A stretch of DNA of 64,000 nucleotides, taken from positions 45,586 to 109,585 of the forward strand of contig DXHV01000083.1 of the NCBI GenBank assembly GCA_019113165.1, given 5' to 3'. Positions 58,001 through 64,000 of this stretch are shown one piece after another (position 1 is the first letter of the stretch; each line of letters starts with the position of its first letter). The notes under the pieces were generated by a model. That model saw nothing but the letters and a program-made list of their open reading frames with translations. It was not told the origin of the DNA and searched no databases. Source of the stretch: Candidatus Desulfovibrio intestinipullorum (GTDB lineage: Bacteria > Desulfobacterota > Desulfovibrionia > Desulfovibrionales > Desulfovibrionaceae). Both the position numbers and the translations under genes were made by a program.

Positions 58001-58778
58001 GCCGGCCCCTGGGCGCGCCAGAGCGGGAGATCACGCACGGGTCCGTGTCACTGCCAAGAAGCAGCCGCCCGAGCTGGCCGGGATTGCCCAGGGTGGCCGT
58101 GCAGAGCACGTGCACGGGGTGGGCGTTGTAGCGGCGGGCCACACGGGCAAGCCGCTGCAATATGCAGGCCATGTGGGCGCCAAAGACGCCGCGGTAGATG
58201 TGGGCCTCGTCCAGCACCACCAGGGAGAGGCTCGCCAGAAAGGTGGTCCATCGCTCGTGATGGGGCAGAATCCCTAAGTGCAGCATCTCGGGGTTGGTGA
58301 TGAGCACGGCCGGAGGCTGCTTGCGGATTTTTGTCCGCTGGGCTTCCGGGGTATCGCCGTCGTAGAGGGCGACTGTTGGCCGTGCGTGCTCGGGCCAGTG
58401 CAGGGTCAGGGCGTCCAGGGACTTTTTCTGGTCCTGGGCCAGGGCCTTGAGGGGAAAAAGGTAGAGGGCCGTTGCGTCCGGATCCTCCAGCCGGCGCTCC
58501 AGAAAGGGCAGGTTGTAGGTCAGGGTCTTGCCGCTGGCCGTGGGCGTGGTCACCACCACATCCCGGCCCTGGCGGACAAGATCCAGGGCCTCGGCCTGAT
58601 GGCTGTAGAGGCCGGGCACGCCCAGGGCGGTCAGGACGTCCTGCAGGGCACGCGGCAGGGGACGCCTGGTGGCGGCCAGATGCGCGGGCTCCTCGTCCAG
58701 GATTCTGTGGCCCGTGACCTGGCGTGCGTACTCCTCCCTGTCCAGCAGGGCCTGCACATACTCGACGGCTGTGGCCAT
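55083..58778 (-). CDS. MrfA-like DEAD/DEAH helicase fused to MrfB-like DEDD exonuclease domain
   Basis: 1231 residues. N-terminal helicase: VTTPTASGKTLTYNL (Walker A, about 75-90), VVLDEAHIYRGVFGAHM (DEAH near 190), CTATLGNPGQLG, then VVSTSALELGIDIGAL and QRGGRVGRKGQ. A C-terminal MZB/DUF1998 part carries four cysteines in CPCETGCPSCIQSPKCG (about 713-730). Residues about 760-1050 are a low-complexity Asp/Ala/Gly/Arg linker. The last 180 form an RNase H-like exonuclease: VVFFDVETRRS (D, E), GFNSFRFDYKVL (D), DILAEIYKYL and YCQQDVVITRGLFEFG (final D). In Bacillus these are two proteins, MrfA and MrfB, acting in mitomycin C lesion repair. GGAGG precedes ATG 58778. Confidence 0.88.
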   Translation of the reverse strand: MATAVEYVQALLDREEYARQVTGHRILDEEPAHLAATRRPLPRALQDVLTALGVPGLYSHQAEALDLVRQGRDVVVTTPTASGKTLTYNLPFLERRLEDPDATALYLFPLKALAQDQKKSLDALTLHWPEHARPTVALYDGDTPEAQRTKIRKQPPAVLITNPEMLHLGILPHHERWTTFLASLSLVVLDEAHIYRGVFGAHMACILQRLARVARRYNAHPVHVLCTATLGNPGQLGRLLLGSDTDPCVISRSGAPRGRRHMLFMEPETSPATLAINLLKAALARRLRTIVYCRSRRMTELVSLWASQQAGPIARRISAYRAGYLPEERRQIEARMASGDLLAVVSTSALELGIDIGALDVCILVGYPGSIMATLQRGGRVGRKGQESCVLLIGGEDALDQYFVHNPEQFFARPPESAMLNPDNPVILSRHLECAAAESPLVAGEPWLRREAVAACLTDLEKTGTLLRSADGRQLLAARKRPQRQVSLRGSGTSFQIVDPEGHIIGSVDAHQAFRETHEGAVYLHRGRSYVIDKLDLGSHTALARPGRVHWHTSVRTSKSTEILSTRCRGTVFGMPVYLGRLKVTEQVTGFERRDNGSRRLLDIQPLELPPQVFETEGLWMCIPEEARLKVEEQFYHFMGSIHALEHVSIGLMPLLVMADRNDFGGISIPMHLQVGGPAVFVYDGLPGGAGLCAGAYRHLDELLLSVHKTLVQCPCETGCPSCIQSPKCGSGNRPLDKQGALCLVECLLAHRDEGMSFEEVIEAASAAGEQAAGSDGPDGPDGDGTGESVREAARMADAVSDTNQDAAAPRESPRAQADEQTGKPAGRRTGRKRSARVSGPDEATEADDREAADGFPGQESAPESDLTSGPERAGAEAAEDILVDPFSGESIVFAGSGEAEARADDGPNEPNTPNDPNDPDKSAAAARALPRRGQAAADSNPASASVQKPVRRPGSLLDFLSAADRALHRDNKAAAGTGSRRAARAGTADSVPGAGSAQTDIKTGTKTGRDADTEPGSATAVRHAARSAVQPPAPPVPSVPSAPVQPATPRQRRDYGGPVVFFDVETRRSAAEVGGWQHAERMGVSVVVCWDGSAYRSFAQEELGAFFALLRTAGLVVGFNSFRFDYKVLQPFAGFDLHKLKGLDILAEIYKYLHYRVSLDNVGMATLGRAKSSDGMQALAWWKKGEIDKIRAYCQQDVVITRGLFEFGQEHGYVLFANKAGQRVRIPVSW

Positions 58779-59264
58779 GCCTCCCTGCCCTCCATAAGAC
58801 TCTGGCACTGATCTCTTCTGCGATACCGGACAACCGGCACCAGACAGCTGTCCTGTCCCGGGGCACATCCCTTCTTCAAGGACCAGGGCCCTGCCTGCCG
58901 GTTCTGTCAGACAGGAATAGAGGAGGCCGGGCAGTTTGGCAAGAAGCAGGCTGCGGCCCTGCACGACCTGTCCGGCCCCTGTCTCCGGCAGCAGTCAGCG
59001 GCCCTGCTGCACCTGTACCTGCGGTCCAGCGGCTCAGCTGCCCTGCCAGCTGCTCCGGCCAGGGCCGGACACAAGCCTGCCAGCCCATGGCAGGAGCCCC
59101 GGAGGCTGTCACGCCGGGACTTTCCCCTTGATCCATGGGCCTCTTTGGCATACATGGATTCAGCCTTCCCTTTTGCCGGGCCGATCGTCAAGGACAAGGA
59201 CCTGCAGGCATTGTCAAGGGAACGGCCCCCATTACCTGTCTTCGTCCCAAGGAGAAGCATCCCC
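58779..59264. other. Divergent intergenic region between helicase and SIS genes
   Basis: About 485 bp. Dense CAGG/CCTG short motifs but no clear gene, terminator or RNA. It must hold promoters for both divergent units; none with consensus spacing was recognised. AAGGAG for the SIS gene is at its right end. Confidence 0.45.
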
Positions 59265-59939
59265 ATGCCCATTCAACTGAGTCTCAAGGACGACTGCCCG
59301 GAAATGATTGCCCAGCGCGCCCAGGGCGCACTCAGGGTCATCAGTGACTTCTACGACATGTTCAGCGAGGACATTCAGGAAGCCGCCAAGCTCCTGGCCC
59401 TGGCCTTTTCCGGCGAGCAGCGCCTCATTGTGGCGGGCCTCGGCCTGTCCTCCTGCCTGGCCGGCATGCTGGCCAGGCGTCTTGTGCACGGCAAGGCCCC
59501 GGATCGCTCTCCCCTGCCGGTCCAGGCCCTGAACTGCCACTCCGTCCTCAGCGAGGACGATCCGGCCGACACGGACCGCAACCAGGTCTTTGCCAGGCAG
59601 ATAGAGGCCTTTGGCAGCGACGGCGACATTCTCATCCTGATCACCCAGGACGGCGCCCATCCGGCCCTGCAGGAGGCGGCCACCGCAGCCCATGAACAGG
59701 GCATGTTCACGGTGGGCTTCACGGGCGGCGACGGCGGCGCCCTGGCCCAGAACGATCTGCTCGATCTGGAGCTGCGCGTGCCGAGCATTGAAGAGGCCCT
59801 CATTCACGAGGTGCACATGAACCTCATCTGCCTGCTCGACGACCTTATCGACTACTACCTGTCCAGCAAGCCGGAAATCCTGAACGAGATGCTTCAGGCC
59901 GGCGTGTCCCGTCTCAGGGACGATCTGAACGCAGACTAA
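59265..59939 (+). CDS. SIS-domain protein (GmhA/DiaA-like)
   Basis: 224 residues. Phosphosugar-binding SIS fold: LLALAFSGEQRLIVAGLGLSSCLAGMLARRLV (read in parts) as first strand/helix, ALNCHSVLSEDDPADTDRNQVFARQIEAFG, DILILITQDGAHPALQEAATAA and the C-terminal SIEEALIHEVHMNLICLLDDLID. It resembles sedoheptulose-7-phosphate isomerase or the DnaA-binding DiaA. The usual S-x-S of the first loop is degenerate (LSSCLAG), so activity is uncertain. AAGGAG precedes ATG 59265. First gene of a run with FmdB-like and hemC. Confidence 0.82.
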   Translation: MPIQLSLKDDCPEMIAQRAQGALRVISDFYDMFSEDIQEAAKLLALAFSGEQRLIVAGLGLSSCLAGMLARRLVHGKAPDRSPLPVQALNCHSVLSEDDPADTDRNQVFARQIEAFGSDGDILILITQDGAHPALQEAATAAHEQGMFTVGFTGGDGGALAQNDLLDLELRVPSIEEALIHEVHMNLICLLDDLIDYYLSSKPEILNEMLQAGVSRLRDDLNAD

Positions 59940-59985
59940 GGGGCTTACAGCAAGGCCCCCTTCCATACATACGGAGAGACAACTC

Positions 59986-60216
59986 ATGCCCATGTACGAA
60001 TACCATTGCCACAAGTGCAATGAACATTTCGAGGAACTGGCTGCGGCCGACGAGACCGTCAGCTGCCCCAACTGCGGCAGCACGGATACGGAGCGCCTCA
60101 TGAGCGCCTGCTGCTGCCGGACCGGCTCTGCCAGCGCGGACGGCGGCTCTTCCTCCGGCGGCAGCTGCGGCTGCGCCGGCTGCTCCGGCGGACACTGCGC
60201 CACCTGCGGTCACTAG
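59986..60216 (+). CDS. FmdB-family zinc-ribbon protein
   Basis: 76 residues. Starts MPMYEYHCHKCNEHFEEL with CHKC and CPNCGS, the two CxxC knuckles of the FmdB regulatory-type zinc ribbon, then a Ser/Gly/Cys-rich tail with further cysteines (SACCCRTG, CGCAGCSGGHCATCGH). The Cys-rich tail is typical of delta-proteobacterial members. One base separates its stop from the hemC start, so the two are co-translated. Confidence 0.9.
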   Translation: MPMYEYHCHKCNEHFEELAAADETVSCPNCGSTDTERLMSACCCRTGSASADGGSSSGGSCGCAGCSGGHCATCGH

Positions 60217-60217
60217 C

Positions 60218-61156
60218 ATGCGTTCCTGCATCATAGCCACACGCGGAAGCCAGCTGGCCCTGTGGCAGGCCAATCACATCCGCGACGCCCTGCTGGCCCT
60301 TGAACCCGATCTCCACATCGAGCTCTCCATCATCCACACCCGCGGCGACAAGATTCAGGACGTCCCCCTGGCCCAGGTGGGCGGCAAGGGCCTGTTCGTG
60401 AAGGAAATAGAGGAAGCCCTGCTGGAAGGCCGTGCGGATCTGGCCGTGCACAGCATCAAGGACGTGCCCATGGTGCTGCCCGAAGGCCTCACGCTGGGCT
60501 GCGTGCCGAAACGCGAATCCTGCCGCGACTGCCTGGTCTCCGAACACTACGCGTCCCTGGACGCCCTGCCGAAAGGGGCGAAGGTGGGCACAAGCAGCCT
60601 GCGCAGGCAGGCCCAGCTGCTGGCCCTGCGCCCGGATCTGGACATCCTCACCCTGCGCGGCAATGTGGACACCAGGCTCAGAAAGCTGCGCGAAGGCCAG
60701 TACGATGCCATTGTGCTGGCCACGGCCGGCTTGAAGCGCCTGCAGCTTGCGGCCACCCACATGTGCGAGCTGGCAGAGAAGGACTTTGTGCCGGCTGTCG
60801 GCCAGGGCGCCCTGGGCATAGAATGCCGGGCCGATGACACGGACATCCTCAACCTCGTGGGCCGTCTCGACGACTACGAGACCAGGGTCTGCGTGGAGGC
60901 CGAGCGCGCCTTTTTGCGCGAGCTGGACGGCGGCTGCCAGGTGCCCATCGGCGCCCATGCCGTGCTGAGAGGCGAAGCCCTCAGCCTGGATGGCCTGGTA
61001 GCCGAGACGGACGGAAGCACGGTCTACAGGAAGACGATGGCCGCCAGGGCCCAAAAGGCCGAAGCCCTGGGCCTGGAGCTTGCGAGAACCCTGAAGGCAG
61101 CAGGTGCCGCAGACCTGCTGGCCCGCCTCTACGGCCAGGATCAGCCATCCATGTAG
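60218..61156 (+). CDS. hemC: Porphobilinogen deaminase (hydroxymethylbilane synthase)
   Basis: 312 residues, standard length. Polymerises four porphobilinogens in tetrapyrrole synthesis. Motifs: IIATRGSQLALWQANHI, DVPLAQVGGKGLFVKEIE, ADLAVHSIKDVPM, GTSSLRRQAQL, LRGNVDTRLRKL and the cofactor-binding LDGGCQVPIGAHA (dipyrromethane on Cys240). Co-translated with the FmdB gene. A perfect 9-bp hairpin (61201-61226) follows. Other haem or sirohaem genes are not adjacent. Confidence 0.98.
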   Translation: MRSCIIATRGSQLALWQANHIRDALLALEPDLHIELSIIHTRGDKIQDVPLAQVGGKGLFVKEIEEALLEGRADLAVHSIKDVPMVLPEGLTLGCVPKRESCRDCLVSEHYASLDALPKGAKVGTSSLRRQAQLLALRPDLDILTLRGNVDTRLRKLREGQYDAIVLATAGLKRLQLAATHMCELAEKDFVPAVGQGALGIECRADDTDILNLVGRLDDYETRVCVEAERAFLRELDGGCQVPIGAHAVLRGEALSLDGLVAETDGSTVYRKTMAARAQKAEALGLELARTLKAAGAADLLARLYGQDQPSM

Positions 61157-61200
61157 CGGGACCGGCCTTGCCGGGGCGCAGTCCCGGAGGTTTTCGACAA

Positions 61201-61226
61201 GATCCTGCCCTGTTCCAGGCAGGATC
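61201..61226 (+). terminator. Hairpin after hemC
   Basis: GATCCTGCC (61201-61209) pairs perfectly with GGCAGGATC (61218-61226). No T run follows; may be a processing or weak termination structure. Confidence 0.5.
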
Positions 61227-61366
61227 CTGATCATGGGCCCGGTGATCCCTGCACTGCAGGGGCACAGGGCCTGTTCCCTTTTCCTTCCGAAAACGCTCTC
61301 CTTCCCGAAAAGCTCTCCTTCCCGAAACGTTTTTTCCACAAAAGCTTCATCGTACTTTGAGGTCCC

Positions 61367-63829
61367 ATGGGTACACCCACCCCGCTTCCCTCCTCGCGGC
61401 TGCACGCCACCTACGATCCCGCCCTCATTCCCGTGGACATGAGCACGGATCTGCGGCTCAGCCCGGCCCAGGGAAGAATTCCCTATCAGGACAGGGCCAT
61501 GAAGGCCCTGGATCTGGCCCTGAACATTCAGGCCAGCGGTTTCAATGTCTATCTGGCCGGCTCTGCCAACCTGGGCCGCAGCCACATCATCCTGCACTAC
61601 CTGGCGCCCCTGGCCAAAAAACTGCCCACGCCGCCGGATCTGGTCTACGTGAACAACTTCACGGATGCCGACCGCCCCGTGCTCATTGCCCTGCCCTCGG
61701 GCCTCGGGCGCAGGCTGCGCCAGTCCATGCAGGACGTGATGAAGAACGTGTGCACGACCCTGGAGAACAGGCTGCACGGCCAGGGCTTCATGAAGCAGCG
61801 GGCCCTGCTGGTCGAATCCTACCAGAGCGAGCGCAACCGTCTGCTGGACCGCATGAACAGCGTGGCCGCGCACAAGGGCTTTACCCTGGACTTTGACGAG
61901 AGCGGGAACATCACCCTCTTTCCCATGGTCAAGGGCCGCAGGGTCACAGACGACGAGTTTGCCCACCTGGATGCCGAGGTGCAGCGCGTGCTCAAGAACA
62001 AGAGCGCCGATCTCGTGCAGCACATGTCGGGCTTTGTGCAGGAGCTGACCCGCACCGAAGAGGGCTTTCAGGACAAGGAAAAGGACCTGGAAAAGTCCGT
62101 GCTCTCGGCCGTGCTGGACACGCATCTCAAGCCCCTGGCCGAGAGAACCCTGAAAGCGTGCACCCAGGCCGGCATGACAGCCTCCGTGGAAACGCTTTCG
62201 GCCTTCTTTGACGAGGTGCGCAGGGACATGGTCGAGAACACCGAGTCCCTGCTCGCGCCCAAGCCCAAGAACGATCCCGGCCAGTCCGGGGGCAGCGGCC
62301 AGTCCCCTGCCTGGAGCAGGGAGGCCGTGCTCTCCCGCTACAAGATCAACCTCTTCGTGGACAATGCCGCCTCGAAAGGCGCGCCCATCATCCTGGAAGA
62401 TCACCCCACAGCCAGCAATCTCCTGGGCTGCATAGAACGCGAGAGCGAGCTTGGCGCCCTGGTCACGGACTTCACCCTGGTCAAGTCCGGCAGCCTCCAC
62501 CGTGCCAACGGCGGCTTCCTCGTCCTGCGCATGGACGACCTTGTGCACTATGCCGCAGCCTGGGAAGGCCTTTTGCGATCCCTGCGCACGGGCTCTGCCC
62601 GCATGGACGAGAGCGCCGACACGCCGGAAACGGCCCTGCGCACCAAGGGCCTGCGCCCGGATCCCGTGCCCCTGAACCTCAAGGTCATCCTCATAGGTGA
62701 CGAATTCCTCTACGAGGGCCTGCTGGACTCGGACGAACGCTTTGGCAAGCTCTTCCGCATCAAGGCCGAGCTCACGGACGTCATGCCGCGCACGGCCGCA
62801 GGCATTCGCCAGTACCTGAGCGCTGTCTGCCGCATCATCCAGAACGACGGCCTTCTGCCCTTTGACCGCACGGCCCTGGCCTGGCTTGTGGAACTTGGCT
62901 CCCACATCAGCGAGGATCAGAAGCGCCTCTCCCTGAAGTTCCCGCTCATCCGCGAGTACATGGTGGAGGCCGCGGCCCTGGCCCGCATGGAAAAGGCCTG
63001 TGCCGTCACGGGATCCATTCTGGAAAAGGCCTACGCAGCCCGCACCTACCGCGTCAATCTGGTCGAAGACATCTACATGGAAGAGTACGACCGCAACATG
63101 ATACGCGTGGAGACCAAGGGCCAGGCCGTGGGCCAGGTCAACGGCCTGGCCGTGACCACCTACGGCAACTTCGAGTTCGGCCTGCCCCACCGCATCTCCT
63201 GCACAGTGGGCGTGGGCCACGACGGCATCACCGACCTGGAGCGCGAGGCGGAGCTCGGCGGCCCCATCCACACCAAGGCCATGATGATCCTCATCAGCTA
63301 CCTGACCGGGGTCTTTGCCAGCCGCAAGCCCCTCTCCCTGTCGGGCTCCCTTTTCTTCGAGCAGAGCTATGCCGGCATTGAGGGCGACTCGGCCTCGGGC
63401 GCGGAACTCGCTGCCCTGCTCTCGGCCCTGGCCGAAGTGCCCATCCGCCTGGACCTGGCCTTTACGGGCGCAGTGAGCCACTCCGGCCAGATCATGGCTG
63501 TGGGCGGCGTCACCCAGAAGGTGGAAGGCTTCTTCAAGGTCTGCTCGCGCCAGAAACTCACCGGCACCCAGGGCGTCATCCTGCCTGCGGACAATGTGGA
63601 CCATCTCATGCTGGCCCCCACTGTCCTCAAGGCCGTGGACGAGGGCAAGTTCGCCGTCTATGCCGTGCGCACCATAGAGGAAGCCCTCTTCCTGCTCACC
63701 GGCATGCCGGCCGGCCGCAGGCGCAAGGACGGCACCTTTACCCGAGGCTCCCTCTACGAGAAGGTGGACCGCCGGCTGACCAGGCTTGGCGAATACGGGC
63801 AGAACGCCTTCCGGCGCACGCGCAGCTAG
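61367..63829 (+). CDS. AAA-domain Lon-type protease (LonB/LonC-like, no substrate N-domain)
   Basis: 820 residues. N-terminal AAA module with a degenerate P-loop LAGSANLGRSHIIL, a long coiled-coil insert (about 130-310), then ANGGFLVLRMDDL, LNLKVILIGDEFLY and an arginine-finger-like region RFGKLFRIKAEL. The C-terminal Lon protease domain has the Ser/Lys dyad: Ser675 in EGDSASGAELAALL and Lys718 in AVGGVTQKVEGFF, after YGNFEFGLPHRISCTVGVG. Unlike LonA it lacks the N-terminal LAN domain. Degrades unfolded or regulatory proteins. A strong terminator follows. Confidence 0.9.
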   Translation: MGTPTPLPSSRLHATYDPALIPVDMSTDLRLSPAQGRIPYQDRAMKALDLALNIQASGFNVYLAGSANLGRSHIILHYLAPLAKKLPTPPDLVYVNNFTDADRPVLIALPSGLGRRLRQSMQDVMKNVCTTLENRLHGQGFMKQRALLVESYQSERNRLLDRMNSVAAHKGFTLDFDESGNITLFPMVKGRRVTDDEFAHLDAEVQRVLKNKSADLVQHMSGFVQELTRTEEGFQDKEKDLEKSVLSAVLDTHLKPLAERTLKACTQAGMTASVETLSAFFDEVRRDMVENTESLLAPKPKNDPGQSGGSGQSPAWSREAVLSRYKINLFVDNAASKGAPIILEDHPTASNLLGCIERESELGALVTDFTLVKSGSLHRANGGFLVLRMDDLVHYAAAWEGLLRSLRTGSARMDESADTPETALRTKGLRPDPVPLNLKVILIGDEFLYEGLLDSDERFGKLFRIKAELTDVMPRTAAGIRQYLSAVCRIIQNDGLLPFDRTALAWLVELGSHISEDQKRLSLKFPLIREYMVEAAALARMEKACAVTGSILEKAYAARTYRVNLVEDIYMEEYDRNMIRVETKGQAVGQVNGLAVTTYGNFEFGLPHRISCTVGVGHDGITDLEREAELGGPIHTKAMMILISYLTGVFASRKPLSLSGSLFFEQSYAGIEGDSASGAELAALLSALAEVPIRLDLAFTGAVSHSGQIMAVGGVTQKVEGFFKVCSRQKLTGTQGVILPADNVDHLMLAPTVLKAVDEGKFAVYAVRTIEEALFLLTGMPAGRRRKDGTFTRGSLYEKVDRRLTRLGEYGQNAFRRTRS

Positions 63830-63878
63830 CGGACAGTCCCCTGCCTCCCGGCCATCGTCCCCTCGGCACCCTTTTTTC

Positions 63879-63925
63879 AGGCTCCCCGGCACGACCACAA
63901 GTTGTCCTGCCGGGGAGCCTTTTTC
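63879..63925 (+). terminator. Strong intrinsic terminator after the Lon-type protease gene
   Basis: AGGCTCCCCGGCA (63879-63891) pairs perfectly with TGCCGGGGAGCCT (63908-63920), followed by TTTTT. The remaining 75 bases of the window show no further feature. Confidence 0.88.
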
Positions 63926-64000
63926 TTGTGCCCCCAATGGCCTTCCTTGCCCGGCCAATTGGTCCAGCCAATCGCATGGAGACATTTTTTCTTCTTTTTG

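Noticed and set aside
60098..63985. Very long open frame opposite to hemC and the Lon-type gene
   Set aside because: High-GC coding strands give long antisense frames. The plus-strand genes hold all recognisable family motifs, and the antisense product has none.

Overview
The window joins most of the late half of a Mu-like (transposable, contractile-tailed) prophage, positions 1 to about 26,110, to about 38 kb of bacterial chromosome. The chromosomal genes (two-domain polyphosphate:AMP phosphotransferase, YedE/TusA/DUF3343 selenium-type cluster, GatB, HemC, AAA/Lon-type protease), the high-GC coding and the style of the phage proteins suggest a member of the Desulfovibrionaceae. This is judged by reading; no database search was run.

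Prophage layout: the C-terminal ADP-ribosyltransferase domain of a cut-off gene (1-630) and an ADP-ribosylglycohydrolase (642-1814), both clearly AT-richer than the rest; head genes (protease I with nested scaffold Z, decoration-like protein, major capsid, 2054-4826); tail genes (gp36-, gpG- and gp37-like proteins, sheath, tube, a tail chaperone pair joined by a canonical -1 frameshift heptamer, tape measure, 4945-13121); baseplate and spike (13118-18238); tail-tip genes (18235-19978); a diversity-generating retroelement, DGR (19980-24722); then a Com-like zinc-ribbon regulator overlapping a Dam-type DNA adenine methylase (25028-25964). Early genes, lysis genes, terminase and portal are not in the window.

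The DGR is the most striking part. A formylglycine-generating-enzyme-fold target gene ends in a 115-bp variable repeat (VR). It is followed by avd, and a reverse transcriptase with the DGR signature LGALTSQ is preceded by a 115-bp template repeat (TR). VR and TR differ at nine positions, eight of them adenines in TR. Between avd and TR lie six further TR/VR-like cassettes (five of 115 bp, one of 112 bp) with a period of 300-306 bp. Each carries its own copy of the TR-to-RT spacer and two conserved hairpins, one with compensatory base changes. The single-template DGR thus appears expanded into a seven-unit array of alternative templates or stored variants.

Chromosomal layout: nadK, an ARMT1/DUF89-like protein and gatB; a truncated AT-rich DUF262 gene; an SNF2 helicase/SWIM zinc-finger pair; a leftward block of a small protein, a YczE-like membrane protein and an ATPase; a leftward selenium-type operon (yedE, tusA-like, DUF3343, carbohydrate-kinase-like) behind an intrinsic terminator in its leader; TRIC-type membrane protein, dicarboxylate/amino-acid symporter, outer-membrane barrel, nitroreductase, PepSY protein and upp; then polyphosphate:AMP phosphotransferase, endonuclease I, GNAT, MarR, PNPOx-like flavoprotein, panE-like reductase, a very large helicase that looks like a natural MrfA-MrfB fusion, and a SIS-domain/FmdB/hemC cluster followed by a Lon-type protease.
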